In this document: positions 36,198 through 45,879 of the stretch, piece by piece
Position numbering within the stretch: the stretch's first letter is position 1
How the letters are laid out: each line of letters begins with the position of its first letter
DNA from: Bacteroidales bacterium
GTDB taxonomy: Bacteria > Bacteroidota > Bacteroidia > Bacteroidales > Bacteroidaceae
Reading direction: 5' to 3'
Length of the DNA stretch: 64,000 nucleotides
NCBI GenBank assembly: GCA_015060905.1
Contig: SUXQ01000015.1
Span: 1 to 64,000, forward strand
Program-made: the position numbers and the translations under genes
Notes under the pieces: model-generated
Databases searched by the model: none
Told to the model about the DNA's origin: nothing
Seen by the model: only the letters and a program-made list of their open reading frames with translations

Positions 36198-38039
36198 TTA
36201 AAATCTGTATTTAACATCATCAGCCTCGTCGAAGCCTCCTTGAAAGTCATTATTTTCAATGACAACATTCTTCACTTTATCGAAAAGGAAACGGTGGCGG
36301 TTCCAATGGAAAGGTTCAAAGTCGTTGTTTGTCACTATTTTATTATTGCAGAATTTTAATCCGTCGAGCGACTTTGCATAAACGAGAGGAGCGTCGAATG
36401 TTTCAAACATATTATTCTCGATAACCACTCCCTTGCCGTCGCCGCCATGAAAATATTTTGTCTGCTCCTTTAAATTGGGAATTACGGGGTATATGGAGAT
36501 AATTCCATCGGTAAATTGGAACATATTGGTCAAAGAATTCACGAAACGGTTGTTGGTGATAATAACGTCGCGACAGGCTCCCGTCTCGAACCATCCGTTA
36601 CAGTCGCCGCAAAGAAGGATTGCCGCGCCCGACGTGTGGTCGAAAAGGTTATTATCGACTACCGTACGTTTGGGAGTGCTGAAAAGTGTTCCGCGCGCGC
36701 GATTGTTGCGTATAGTGTTACCTGCAAAATAGACCTCGGGAGTCCACTCGAGATTTTCAATTCCGTACTTACCATTGTCCGCATCGGCAGGGACAGGTTT
36801 TTCAAAGACAATCTTAAACTCCTTGCAACCGGAGAATTGCTCCTTGTCGTAAGGCTCTATTGAGACTACTTTATTATCACCGACAATTTCCATCACATCC
36901 GACCTTACAAATTGCACAGCATCGCCGCTGCCGCCCCAATAGTAGCCATAAGCCTGAGGGTGCATATAGCGACCTATCAGAGTATTATCGTCGAGTTTTT
37001 TAATCACTCGCAAATATGTGCCGTGCACGTTTATCGCATCGTCCATCATTCCCTCGTAAAGTCCGTTCACAGAGCGTATTACACCCTTACAACCGGAAAA
37101 ATGGGTAGCATCGGCCTGTGTGGTAAAATAACGACTGTCATTCTCGCCGCGCAAAGCTACCTGAAAGCCATCGAGAGTGATATTTTCACTACCTTGAGCC
37201 AGCAAGCCCATTCCCTCGGCATAATAGACTACCGAAGATAAGATTGTGGTGTTTTTACACTCGGAGACAAGGATGCCCGGAGTGGGACGTACATACGGAC
37301 GCATGGCAACAACCGTTCCCGGAACGAGACGTGCATCTTTCCACGGAGCGCGTATCACGCGAGGCTCAATCTCCTCGACATTTTGTGTGCCCACGCCAAT
37401 ATCACTTGTCCTGTAAACAAGATGGCGTGTCTTTCCATCAAAGGCAATTCCCCAACGGGGAGTAAATTCCCAATTAGAGCCGTAAACAACCAAATTACCG
37501 TCGGCAATCTTGTAGTTTACATAGGGAGCTATGCGATAGGTAATAAAGCCATTTTCTGCATCATTCTCGAGAACCTCGACCTGCGTAATCTGGGGTACGC
37601 GGGTGTCTATTCCTATAAAATCGAGTGTGCAATTCTCGCAACCGACCATTGCAACAGGCAGCATACGACCATTCATCAAAAACTCGGCACGACGCAAGCT
37701 CTCGCCTTTGCTTATACCTTTGAGCTTGAGATTCTTTACACCCTCGAGCACCACAGCCACAAGTTTGGGATTATCCTGGTCGTGATTGGAGATATAATAT
37801 TCACGCACATTGGCACTGTCGGGATAAAAATCATATTCACCACCCTCGAAAAGCAATGTAGCAGGCCTTCCGCCACACTCTTCTTTGATTGTCTCTATCG
37901 CACGGGCAACAGCCTTCGTCATATCCTTGCCTGTGTCGGGCACAATTCCAAAATCGGAAGCATGATAAACCTTCTCGGCACACGAGGAGACAACAAATGC
38001 GAGAGTTACAATAATCAGAATAGAAAAGAGTTTTTTCAT
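36198..38039 (-). CDS. GH110 family alpha-1,3-galactosidase, lipoprotein
   Basis: 613 residues from the ATG at 38039. The lipobox VVSSC gives the anchored Cys (19). The right-handed beta-helix carries the GH110 hallmark DATHFSGCKG followed by MMDDAINVHGTYLRV, which holds the catalytic Asp pair. GH110 enzymes, first described from Bacteroides fragilis, remove terminal alpha-1,3-galactose, including blood group B antigen, by inversion. Repeated N-N-x-F rungs (NNLFDHTSG, NNRFVNSL, NNMFETFD, NNDFQGGF) are clear. It stands alone, without SusC/D. Its specificity for branched or linear galactose cannot be read here. Confidence 0.92.
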   Translation of the reverse strand: MKKLFSILIIVTLAFVVSSCAEKVYHASDFGIVPDTGKDMTKAVARAIETIKEECGGRPATLLFEGGEYDFYPDSANVREYYISNHDQDNPKLVAVVLEGVKNLKLKGISKGESLRRAEFLMNGRMLPVAMVGCENCTLDFIGIDTRVPQITQVEVLENDAENGFITYRIAPYVNYKIADGNLVVYGSNWEFTPRWGIAFDGKTRHLVYRTSDIGVGTQNVEEIEPRVIRAPWKDARLVPGTVVAMRPYVRPTPGILVSECKNTTILSSVVYYAEGMGLLAQGSENITLDGFQVALRGENDSRYFTTQADATHFSGCKGVIRSVNGLYEGMMDDAINVHGTYLRVIKKLDDNTLIGRYMHPQAYGYYWGGSGDAVQFVRSDVMEIVGDNKVVSIEPYDKEQFSGCKEFKIVFEKPVPADADNGKYGIENLEWTPEVYFAGNTIRNNRARGTLFSTPKRTVVDNNLFDHTSGAAILLCGDCNGWFETGACRDVIITNNRFVNSLTNMFQFTDGIISIYPVIPNLKEQTKYFHGGDGKGVVIENNMFETFDAPLVYAKSLDGLKFCNNKIVTNNDFEPFHWNRHRFLFDKVKNVVIENNDFQGGFDEADDVKYRF

Positions 38040-38069
38040 AGTAAAAACAGTAATTTTATTTAATTGGCA

Positions 38070-38077
38070 CAAAAATA
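38070..38077 (-). promoter_or_regulatory. -7 box TATTTTTG of the GH110 gene
   Basis: CAAAAATA on the plus strand, 30 bases upstream of the ATG at 38039. It fits that start rather than the one at 38072. Confidence 0.5.
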
Positions 38078-38134
38078 GTAAATATTACAGAAGTAAACAG
38101 CCCGAAACTGCCAAAATTACATTCTTTGTTATTA

Positions 38135-38151
38135 TTGGCACACTTTTTGCT
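38135..38151 (+). promoter_or_regulatory. Sigma-54-like promoter TTGGCACACTTTTTGCT
   Basis: The pair GG (38137-38138) and GC (38149-38150) is exactly ten bases apart, and TGGCACA-N4-TTGCT matches the TGGCACR-N4-TTGCW consensus. It points toward secA, 137 bases downstream. A housekeeping -7 box also lies between. No activator site or sigma-54 activator gene is seen nearby. Confidence 0.4.
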
Positions 38152-38215
38152 ACATATAATGATGGAAAATATATTTTTTCGCCACAGATTAGATAAAAGA
38201 TTATCAATTTATGAT

Positions 38216-38223
38216 TATCTTTG
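38216..38223 (+). promoter_or_regulatory. -7 box TATCTTTG of secA
   Basis: 64 bases before the ATG at 38288. It is the likely main promoter of secA. Confidence 0.55.
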
Positions 38224-38287
38224 CCCCTATTGTAGCGTTTCCACACAAGAGACACACATTAAAAAGAAAGAAAAAAACAAATAATAT

Positions 38288-41200
38288 ATGGGATTTATTG
38301 AATTTATAAGCAAAATGTTCGGAAACAAGGCGAGTCGCGACATGCGCGAAATACAGCCTTGGGTTCAAAAAATAAAAGATGCGTACCCCGCCATCGCCGA
38401 ACTTAGCAATGATGAGTTACGTGCACGTACAGTTGCACTTAAAGAAAAGATTAAAGCCGCAACAGCCGAAGAACGCAAGAAAATAGAGGAACTTAAAGCC
38501 TCTATCGAGCAGACAGAGCTTGAGAAACGCGAGTCAATCTTCAACCAGATAGACAAATTAGAGAAAGAGGTACTCGACAAAAATGAAATTATACTCGACG
38601 AAATTCTGCCCGAGGCATTTGCCATCGTAAAAGATACCGCACGCCGCTTCGCAGAGAACGAAACGGTAGAGGTTACAGCAACGGATTTTGACCGTAGCCT
38701 TGCAGCTACCAAAGATTTTGTCACCATCGAGGGCGACAAGGCAATTTACAAAAACCATTGGACCGCCGGCGGCAACGACACAGTGTGGAACATGATACAC
38801 TACGATGTGCAATTGTTCGGTGGTGTTGTACTGCACAAAGGAAAAATTGCGGAAATGGCAACCGGAGAGGGAAAAACCCTTGTTGCTACACTCCCTGTGT
38901 TCCTTAACGCCCTTACAGGCAACGGAGTGCACGTGGTTACAGTGAACGACTATCTTGCCAAGCGCGACTCGGAGTGGATGGGCCCGCTTTACATGTTCCA
39001 CGGCCTCAGCGTAGACTGCATCGACAAGCACCAGCCAAACTCGGATGCACGTCGCAATGCCTATCTTGCCGACATTACCTTCGGAACAAACAACGAATTC
39101 GGATTCGACTATCTGCGTGACAATATGGCCAGCCAACCGAGCGAGCTTGTGCAGCGCATGCACAATTACGCCATTGTCGATGAGGTAGACTCGGTGCTTA
39201 TCGACGACGCTCGTACCCCGCTCATTATTTCGGGACCCGTAGCACGTCAGGCCGACCAGATGTTCGAAGAGTACCGTCCATTAGTGGAGCGTCTGATGGA
39301 AGCACAGAAAAAACTTACCACACAACTGCTTGCCGAGGCACGTCAGCTAATATATTCGGACAATAAAGAAGAGGTAAACAAAGGCTACCTTTCACTTTTC
39401 CGCAGCTATAAGGCACTACCCAAAAACAAGCCCCTGATTAAACTCCTCAGCGAGCCGGGTGTAAAGACAGGCATGCTGAAGACCGAGGAGATTTACATGG
39501 AGCAGAATAACAAACGTATGCCCGAAGCTATCGAGCCACTTTACTTTGTCATTGACGAGAAAAACAACAGCGTAGACCTCACCGACAAAGGTATTGAGCT
39601 TATAACAGGAAATTCGCAGGATACCACACTTTTTGTATTACCGGACATTGCAACCGAACTTTCTCTGTTAGAGAATGACAAGAGCCTCACCGACGAGGAA
39701 AAGGTTGCAAAAAAAGAGGAAATGCTCACCAACTACTCTATAAAATCGGAGCGCGTACACACCATCAACCAACTGTTGAAGGCTTACGCAATGTTCGACC
39801 GCGACGTAGAATATGTTGTAACCGAGGATGGTCAGGTAAAAATCGTGGACGAGCAGACGGGACGTATCATGGAGGGTCGTCGTTACTCGGACGGATTGCA
39901 TCAGGCAATCGAGGCTAAAGAGCGCGTAAAGGTAGAGGCTGCCTCGCAGACATTTGCAACTATCACATTGCAGAACTACTTCCGCATGTACCACAAGCTG
40001 TCGGGAATGACAGGTACAGCCGAGACTGAGGCAGGCGAATTCTGGGACATCTACAAGCTGGATGTAGTGGTAATTCCCACCAACCGCCCCATCGCCCGCA
40101 AGGACATGAACGACCGCATATACAAGACCAACCGCGAAAAATACAAGGCTGTAATAGAAGAAATTGAAATGCTCGTGGGACAGGGACGCCCCGTTCTTGT
40201 GGGTACAACATCCGTTGATATTTCGGAGCTGCTCAGCCGTATGCTCACAATAAAAAAGATACCTCACAATGTGCTTAATGCAAAATTGCACCAGAAAGAG
40301 GCTGACATTGTGGCAAAAGCCGGCCTTGCAGGAACAGTAACCATCGCCACCAATATGGCCGGTCGTGGTACCGACATTAAGCTGAGCCCCGAGGTGCGCG
40401 AAGCAGGAGGTCTTGCAATCATCGGTACCGAAAGACACGAATCGCGTCGTGTGGACCGTCAGTTGCGTGGACGTTCGGGACGTCAGGGCGACCCCGGTTC
40501 ATCGGTATTCTTCGTTTCACTCGAGGACAAGCTGATGCGTCTTTTCGGCTCGGAGCGTATCGCAAAAATCATGGACAGCAAATTCATGGATTTCAAAGAG
40601 GGAGACATGATTGAACACTCCATGATTTCAAAAGCCATTGAGAATGCACAGAAAAAAGTAGAGGAAAATAACTTCGGCATTCGTAAGCGTCTGCTCGAAT
40701 ATGACGACGTGATGAACAAACAACGTACGGTAATTTACACCAAACGTCGTCACGCACTTATGGGTGAACGCATAGGCATGGACATTGTGAACATGATATG
40801 GGACAGATGCTACACTATCCTCGATAATTGCACATTCGAAGATGCCAAACTTGAATTCCTGAAGATTCTTGCCACAGAGCTACCTTTTAAAGACAAAGAA
40901 GAGTATGACAAGCTCGATGGCGAGGAGAGAGCAAACATTGCCTTCGACGCTGCTCTTGAAAGTTTCAAACGCAAGAACGAAAAGATGGCCGAAATTGCAT
41001 ATCCTTATATAGAATATATATATAAGAACAACGAGGCAATGACGCATCAGTTTATATATGTGCCCATCACCGACGGCCGACACATTTATCAAATACCCGT
41101 AAACATTAAGCTCGCGTACGAGACAAAGGGTAAAGAGATTATAAAATGCTTCGAAAAGGCCATTTTGTTGCACACAATAGACAACGCTTGGAAAGAGAAC

Positions 41201-41605
41201 TTGCGCGACCTTGACGAACTTAAACACTCTGTGCAGAATGCAAGCTACGAACAGAAAGACCCGCTGTTGATATTCAAACTGGAGTCGGTAACACTGTTCG
41301 ACAATATGGTAAACAAGATAAACGACCGCACAATCTCAATATTGATGCGCGGACAAATACCGGTGCAAGACCCCTCGCAGGTGAACACCGCACCCGACCC
41401 CGAAAAGGCCAAAAAGTCCAAACAACAATACAGAGAGACAAAAGTAGACCTTAACGACAGCAACCAACAAGCTGCCGCATCACGCGACACCCGCGAGCAA
41501 CCACGCCGCGAGCCTATCCGCGTAGAAAAAACCGTTGGTCGCAACGACCCCTGCCCCTGCGGTAGCGGTAAAAAGTTCAAAAACTGTCACGGTAAAAACA
41601 TCTAA
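38288..41605 (+). CDS. secA: Preprotein translocase ATPase SecA
   Basis: 1,105 residues, the long Bacteroidota form. Walker [14 protein letters not shown]-type [14 protein letters not shown], the preprotein crosslinking part, [16 protein letters not shown] of the second motor domain, and the zinc tail [16 protein letters not shown] (Cys-x-Cys-x8-Cys-His) are present. It drives secretory proteins through SecYEG with ATP. It is about 200 residues longer than E. coli SecA, mostly by insertions near the N terminus and in the region 340-480. The small gene at 41618 follows by 12 bases. Confidence 0.98.
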   Translation: MGFIEFISKMFGNKASRDMREIQPWVQKIKDAYPAIAELSNDELRARTVALKEKIKAATAEERKKIEELKASIEQTELEKRESIFNQIDKLEKEVLDKNEIILDEILPEAFAIVKDTARRFAENETVEVTATDFDRSLAATKDFVTIEGDKAIYKNHWTAGGNDTVWNMIHYDVQLFGGVVLHKGKIAEMATGEGKTLVATLPVFLNALTGNGVHVVTVNDYLAKRDSEWMGPLYMFHGLSVDCIDKHQPNSDARRNAYLADITFGTNNEFGFDYLRDNMASQPSELVQRMHNYAIVDEVDSVLIDDARTPLIISGPVARQADQMFEEYRPLVERLMEAQKKLTTQLLAEARQLIYSDNKEEVNKGYLSLFRSYKALPKNKPLIKLLSEPGVKTGMLKTEEIYMEQNNKRMPEAIEPLYFVIDEKNNSVDLTDKGIELITGNSQDTTLFVLPDIATELSLLENDKSLTDEEKVAKKEEMLTNYSIKSERVHTINQLLKAYAMFDRDVEYVVTEDGQVKIVDEQTGRIMEGRRYSDGLHQAIEAKERVKVEAASQTFATITLQNYFRMYHKLSGMTGTAETEAGEFWDIYKLDVVVIPTNRPIARKDMNDRIYKTNREKYKAVIEEIEMLVGQGRPVLVGTTSVDISELLSRMLTIKKIPHNVLNAKLHQKEADIVAKAGLAGTVTIATNMAGRGTDIKLSPEVREAGGLAIIGTERHESRRVDRQLRGRSGRQGDPGSSVFFVSLEDKLMRLFGSERIAKIMDSKFMDFKEGDMIEHSMISKAIENAQKKVEENNFGIRKRLLEYDDVMNKQRTVIYTKRRHALMGERIGMDIVNMIWDRCYTILDNCTFEDAKLEFLKILATELPFKDKEEYDKLDGEERANIAFDAALESFKRKNEKMAEIAYPYIEYIYKNNEAMTHQFIYVPITDGRHIYQIPVNIKLAYETKGKEIIKCFEKAILLHTIDNAWKENLRDLDELKHSVQNASYEQKDPLLIFKLESVTLFDNMVNKINDRTISILMRGQIPVQDPSQVNTAPDPEKAKKSKQQYRETKVDLNDSNQQAAASRDTREQPRREPIRVEKTVGRNDPCPCGSGKKFKNCHGKNI

Positions 41606-41617
41606 AAACAAGAAAAT

Positions 41618-42058
41618 ATGTCAATCAGCAAACAATCCCGCGAAGCATTGCTCGATGCAATATTATCTATCACCAACACCCTCGGGCGTGCAGAAAATGC
41701 AACCGTTACGGACCTGTATTTTCAATTGGATAGAACAACCGGAGTTATTACCATCTTCGACGATGATGACAGCGAACTTGCGCAAGCAACAATCGCCGAA
41801 TGGGCCGAGAGTGCGCAGGAGCAACCAGCCTCGATAGAAAAGACCCTGCGCACCGAACTTGCACAGATGCAAAAAGTGGGACTGTTTGATAAAATAAACA
41901 TATTAAAGCCCTACTCTTGCACACTCGTCGATGAAAATAAGGAAGCAATAGTAGACCTTATATATATCGACGACGACACACTCGTCCTCGACAGCGAACT
42001 GTTGCAAGGGCTCGACGAAGAGATGAATGATTTCTTGAAACATCTGCTCGAAGAGTAA
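41618..42058 (+). CDS. Conserved protein of unknown function, secA operon
   Basis: 146 residues, acidic (IFDDDDSELAQATIAEW and LDEEMNDFLKHLLEE), without a signal peptide or membrane segment. A central DKINILKPYSCTLVDENKEA and YIDDDTLVLDSELLQGLDEE suggest an alpha/beta fold. I do not recognise the family, but its place 12 bases after secA, before a 17-bp terminator, suggests co-expression with the export motor. Confidence 0.8.
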   Translation: MSISKQSREALLDAILSITNTLGRAENATVTDLYFQLDRTTGVITIFDDDDSELAQATIAEWAESAQEQPASIEKTLRTELAQMQKVGLFDKINILKPYSCTLVDENKEAIVDLIYIDDDTLVLDSELLQGLDEEMNDFLKHLLEE

Positions 42059-42072
42059 AGAGTTTTTTTATA

Positions 42073-42117
42073 AAACAAATAAGAGAGGCAGTCAAAAAAA
42101 GCCTCTCTTATTTGTTT
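42073..42117 (+). terminator. Terminator of the secA unit
   Basis: A 17-bp stem (42073-42089 with 42101-42117), then TTG, with A-runs that also suit the reverse direction. Confidence 0.85.
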
Positions 42118-42169
42118 TTGTAAAAGGGCAGCATGAAAATAGAGAATCAACTTATGCTATAAAATATTT

Positions 42170-42196
42170 GTGGGCGACCAAATTTTAGTCGCCCAC
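42170..42196 (-). terminator. Terminator of the DPP III gene
   Basis: GTGGGCGAC (42170-42178) pairs with GTCGCCCAC (42188-42196). Confidence 0.75.
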
Positions 42197-42218
42197 TTGC
42201 TTAGTAAAGAGCCTCACC

Positions 42219-44273
42219 CTATTTGTTTACCGACGGCAACGATGAGTATTCTTTGGAGTAACGCATCATCTGCTCTGCGTAACCCTCAGTATAGTCGAGT
42301 TTAACATCGGTAATTTTACCATTTTCGTCTGTCGTAACCACATATTTGGGATTTACAAAGCCCTTGTAGGGAGCAATATTCAGAGGCATGAAACGATCAA
42401 GAATCTCTTTGTGCAACTGCGCATCGACCTTTACTCCGTAATTCTCGACCAGCTGCTTTGCTGCCTCGTAATCGCCTGTCGATTTTATACGCTGAACTTC
42501 GGTGAGCAATCGTCCGAATGTTTCTCTTAGCTTGTCGTAGTCGTGAATAACAACATAGGTTTTTCCGTTTTTCTTTGTTAATTCCACGCAATCCTTTCCA
42601 CCATTCTCCAATGCCCAACGAGCGATAAGCTGGCGGTTGCGCATGTGAGCCTCCTCGACGTTGTTACCAAGCTCCACGCGAGTAAGTTGTGTCATAAGGC
42701 CGTTCATCATATATTTATAATATTCAGCCTTATAAGCATCTTTGTTGGGGAGCAGATTAAGTTCGACCATCTTTTTGTCGGCAAGATAGTAGAGGGCAAA
42801 AAGATCGGCACGAGCCTCTTCCACCGTCGAGCCATAAGAGCGCAATGCGTCGGGGTCGACGCCGGGAAGCAGCTTGCCCGAGCCGTGCCCCAGACATTCG
42901 TGCAGGTCGGTATGTAGATTATCGGTAATAAAACCATAATCCTTCAACATATTAACCTCAACGTCGCTCCATGCAAATTCTTTAGTCTGTCCGCTGCCGG
43001 CACTTGCGCGGTCGTATGCCTCGGTTATATTCTCTATGGTTACCGATTTTGAACCGTGAGCCGCCCTAATCCAGTTTGAGTTAGGCAGATTGATGCCTAT
43101 GGGAGTAGCCGGATAACAATCACCGCCCAACATTGCAACGGTAATCACCTTGGCCGAAACGCCCTTTACTGTCTCTTTTTTGAACTCTTTGGCAACGGGG
43201 GAGTTATCTTCGAACCACCGTGCATTGTTGCTGATAATTTCGGTACGTCGGGTTGCTTCGAGGTTTTTGAAGTTTACCACACTTTCCCAGCTTGCCTTCA
43301 TTCCCAATGGGTCGCCATAGGATTCTGTAAAGCCATTGACAAAGTCGATGTGCGAATTAAGGTCGCTGACCCACAATATCGCATAGTCATCGAACTTTTT
43401 AAGGTCGCCGGTGCGATAATATTCGATCAATTTTTCAATCACAGCCTTTTGAGCATCATTCTCGGCAACCGTTGCAGCCTTTTCCAGCCATCCGACGATA
43501 CGTTCGAGAGCTTCAGTGTATAGTCCGCCGACCTTCCACACTTTTTCTTTTACAACCCCATCCTCTTTCACCAGACGACTGTTGAGTCCGTACATTACAG
43601 GCTTTTCGTCATTAGGGTCTTTCATCGCAGCATAAAAAGCCTCAACCTCGGCTTGCGTTACACCATCGTAATAGTTATTGGCCGAAGCAAGAATAAGGTC
43701 GTCGTTACCGCTCTGCACGGTGCGTTTGGCCATAATAGTAGAATCCTGAATAACGGGTGTAAGTTCGTCTATCAACTGCTGCACAGTTTGCCCCTCTTTC
43801 AACGGCAATTTTTCTGGGCTTAAAGCACTGACACATTCACTGAAAAACTCGGCAGAAAAACCGGGTTTGAATTTATCCTCGGCATAATGATGGTGAATGC
43901 CGTTGCTGAACCACACGCGCTTGAGATAAAGTTCGAGAGCCTTGAACTGTTCATCATTGCGGTCGCCCTTGTAATTTTCGTAAACAGCCTCGAGAGTGCG
44001 TCTTATCTGTAAATTATATTTACAATTCTGGTCGAAGAGAATGTCGCGACCTTCCAAAGCCGCCTGTGACAGATAATAGAGCAAAGTACGCTGCTGCAAC
44101 GAAAGTTCATCGAACCCCGGCACCTGATAGCGCAAAATTTCTAAGTCGGCAAACTTTTCTACATGATAATTAAAATCATCGGAAACATTTTCCTCTTGCT
44201 GCTTTTGCACATTTCCGCTACACGCCGATAAAAGCGCAGCGGCAGTTGATAAAGTAATCATTAATTTACGCAT
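42219..44273 (-). CDS. Dipeptidyl peptidase III (M49), lipoprotein
   Basis: 684 residues. The lipobox LLSAC (Cys 18) follows a short signal peptide. The zinc motif HECLGH (about residue 457), which is the M49-type HExxGH, is followed by STVEEARADLFALYYL with the third ligand Glu. These enzymes cut dipeptides from the N termini of short peptides; in Bacteroidota they are known to be active. Its envelope anchoring suggests a role in periplasmic peptide digestion beside the other metallopeptidases in this window. Confidence 0.93.
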   Translation of the reverse strand: MRKLMITLSTAAALLSACSGNVQKQQEENVSDDFNYHVEKFADLEILRYQVPGFDELSLQQRTLLYYLSQAALEGRDILFDQNCKYNLQIRRTLEAVYENYKGDRNDEQFKALELYLKRVWFSNGIHHHYAEDKFKPGFSAEFFSECVSALSPEKLPLKEGQTVQQLIDELTPVIQDSTIMAKRTVQSGNDDLILASANNYYDGVTQAEVEAFYAAMKDPNDEKPVMYGLNSRLVKEDGVVKEKVWKVGGLYTEALERIVGWLEKAATVAENDAQKAVIEKLIEYYRTGDLKKFDDYAILWVSDLNSHIDFVNGFTESYGDPLGMKASWESVVNFKNLEATRRTEIISNNARWFEDNSPVAKEFKKETVKGVSAKVITVAMLGGDCYPATPIGINLPNSNWIRAAHGSKSVTIENITEAYDRASAGSGQTKEFAWSDVEVNMLKDYGFITDNLHTDLHECLGHGSGKLLPGVDPDALRSYGSTVEEARADLFALYYLADKKMVELNLLPNKDAYKAEYYKYMMNGLMTQLTRVELGNNVEEAHMRNRQLIARWALENGGKDCVELTKKNGKTYVVIHDYDKLRETFGRLLTEVQRIKSTGDYEAAKQLVENYGVKVDAQLHKEILDRFMPLNIAPYKGFVNPKYVVTTDENGKITDVKLDYTEGYAEQMMRYSKEYSSLPSVNK

Positions 44274-44333
44274 ATAATATTTATATTAGTTTACTAAAAA
44301 GCCCTTTGTGAGTCATAAAAAGCCTTGTAATTA

Positions 44334-44341
44334 CAAAGATA
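44334..44341 (-). promoter_or_regulatory. -7 box TATCTTTG of the DPP III gene, at the end of repeat B
   Basis: CAAAGATA on the plus strand, 61 bases upstream of the start. Confidence 0.55.
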
Positions 44342-44403
44342 GTTACAAACGAGTGGAGAAAAAATAAGTTTACTTAATTTTTTTCTCCCGAGCCGAATCC
44401 TAT
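44334..44403 (+). repeat. Dispersed repeat, type B copy 2
   Basis: CAAAGATAGTTACAAACGAG, the core AAGTTTACTTAATTTTTTTC, then CCGAGCCGAATCCTAT. It matches 11539-11609 reversed. Confidence 0.75.
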
Positions 44404-44410
44404 CTTATCT

Positions 44411-44484
44411 AAAGATAGTTACAAACGAGCGAGAAATATGAAGTTTACTTCAATATTTTTCAAAGCGAGTGCAGTATATCTTAT
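44411..44484 (+). repeat. Dispersed repeat, type A copy 2
   Basis: GATAGTTACAAACGAGCGAG, core ATATGAAGTTTACTTCAATA, then AAAGCGAGTGCAGTATATCT. It is nearly identical to 55064-55136 over its first 45 bases. Confidence 0.8.
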
Positions 44485-44632
44485 CTAAAGATAACGTCAG
44501 TTCGATATAAAATTCGTATTTTATTATTGTGATTGAGGAAAAAGTTACCTTATTCGTTGCTAACTTTTGTATTCTACGGTAGTTTTTACCCTTAATCTTT
44601 TGTTGTTAATTTATAGGTAGTCGTTTCTGTCT

Positions 44633-44821
44633 CACCCTTTTGGCGCCCAAAAGGGTGCAAAAGGCACAGCGCAGACAAAATCAGTTGCTCGCTCCTCGGC
44701 TCACGAATTTTCGCTGGGCGAAAATATCCCTCGTTCGTCGTTCGCTTGCCGGCAACTTTCCCTTGATAGTCGCGGGATGTGCAAGTTTGGCCACGCTTAC
44801 AGCGCGTCAGAAAACTTGCAC
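44633..44821 (+). other. Hairpin-rich island of about 190 bases
   Basis: Perfect 11-bp stem 44633-44643 with 44647-44657 (CACCCTTTTGG and its complement, loop CGC); 7-bp stem 44707-44713 with 44719-44725; 10-bp stem GTGCAAGTTT/AAACTTGCAC at 44779-44788 with 44812-44821. AGTTGC (44683-44688) may also pair with GCAACT (44752-44757). It is richer in G and C than its surroundings. It may be a structured RNA or a mobile repeat remnant. Confidence 0.5.
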
Positions 44822-44983
44822 CTCTTTTCCGCGCCTATCTGCGGCCGTTGCCTGTGATTTTGACAACGCTGTATTTTTTTGAAGTAACCGTTTGCAATTA
44901 TTGATTGGAGCATTGCTTGGTTGGTGCGCATTAAGCTTTTAGACAAACGGCGTCAATGATTTTTGGAAAAGCGTGAAAGTTTG

Positions 44984-45070
44984 TGCCAGCGAGTGAGTGG
45001 AAGTTTACTTACACTTGCAACGAGCGCATCCGAAGTTCGCCGAAGGCAATTGCAAATCCTATCCTATCCA
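44984..45070 (+). repeat. Dispersed repeat, type B-like, degenerate copy 3
   Basis: Keeps GAGTGGAAGTTTACTT, CGCATCCGAAG and CAAATCCTATCCTATC, but has no -7 box at its end. It is a diverged relative of the copy at 44334. Confidence 0.5.
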
Positions 45071-45162
45071 AAATGCCCTTTTTACATTAAACGCCCCATT
45101 CAAAAACCCCGAAATTTTCCATTATCACAACCACCATGTTCATCACTATTTAAAAAAAATTA

Positions 45163-45186
45163 AATTACGGAATTTTTTCCGTAATT
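45163..45186. promoter_or_regulatory. Palindromic operator candidate of the TetR regulator
   Basis: AATTACGGAA (45163-45172) and TTCCGTAATT (45177-45186) form a perfect 10+10 palindrome around TTTT, 14 bases upstream of the -33 box of the efflux operon promoter. TetR family regulators bind such palindromes, often upstream of their own gene. Confidence 0.55.
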
Positions 45187-45199
45187 AAGCAAGAAACTT

Positions 45200-45231
45200 T
45201 TTGCAAGTAAAAAGTTTTCGCCGTACCTTTG
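45200..45231 (+). promoter_or_regulatory. Promoter of the TetR-efflux operon
   Basis: -33 TTTG (45200-45203) and -7 TACCTTTG (45224-45231), spaced by exactly 20 bases, fit the Bacteroidota consensus. It is the best promoter in the window. Confidence 0.75.
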
Positions 45232-45258
45232 CACACGATTAAGCATATAAAAGAAAAA

Positions 45259-45870
45259 ATGAGTGAGAAAAACGAGCTTCGCGAAAGAATTATAAAAACC
45301 GCTAACACCCAATTCCAGACTCATGGAATAAAAGACGTTAGAATGGATGACATTGCGACCATGCTCGGAATATCCAAACGTACACTTTATCAACTGTTCA
45401 AGAACAAAGAGGAACTTCTGTACGAGGGTATAAAATATGGGCATAAACTTTCGGTGGAAAAGGCCAAGCAACTTATACGAAATGCAAACGGCACAATGGA
45501 TGTAATCCTCTCGCTCTACATTTTATATCTCAATCAGATAAAAGAGGTAAACAAAAATTTCTTCAGAGAGCTGAAAAAATACCCGAAAGTTGTCGAAGAA
45601 AGAGAGAAAAAATCACGACAAAATGAACATAAGGTAAAAGCATGGATCGAGCGCGGTATTAAAGAAGGAATTTTCAGGGAGGATACAAATTTTGAAGTAT
45701 TGCTATACATCCTCAAAGAAAATATGGAATTTATAATAACAACAACCATGTTCGACAATTACACCATCGAACAAATGAGTAACTCCTTTATCCTTGCTTA
45801 TCTGCGCGGAGTTTCCACCCCTAAAGGACAAGAAATTATAGAAGAATATATAAAAAAACAAACTAAATAA
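45259..45870 (+). CDS. TetR family transcriptional regulator
   Basis: 203 residues from the ATG at 45259, below the promoter. The HTH block TQFQTHGIKDVRMDDIATML then GISKRTLYQLFKNKEELL is typical; the ligand-binding helices follow. It heads the operon with TolC, adaptor and pump genes (nine bases to the next gene), so it most likely represses the pump and its own synthesis through the palindrome at 45163-45186. The inducer is unknown. Confidence 0.92.
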   Translation: MSEKNELRERIIKTANTQFQTHGIKDVRMDDIATMLGISKRTLYQLFKNKEELLYEGIKYGHKLSVEKAKQLIRNANGTMDVILSLYILYLNQIKEVNKNFFRELKKYPKVVEEREKKSRQNEHKVKAWIERGIKEGIFREDTNFEVLLYILKENMEFIITTTMFDNYTIEQMSNSFILAYLRGVSTPKGQEIIEEYIKKQTK

Positions 45871-45879
45871 AAATTATTT

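Larger units (their letters stand above)
44274..45258. other. Non-coding region of 985 bases
   Basis: Holds the DPP III promoter (44334-44341), three dispersed repeat copies (44334-44403, 44411-44484, 44984-45070), a hairpin-rich island (44633-44821) and the TetR operator and promoter. Open frames here (for example 44640-44882) lack coding character. Confidence 0.75.

Noticed and set aside
44640-44882. 80-codon open frame in the hairpin island
   Set aside because: No start context or coding bias. It runs through three perfect hairpins and has no sensible protein features.
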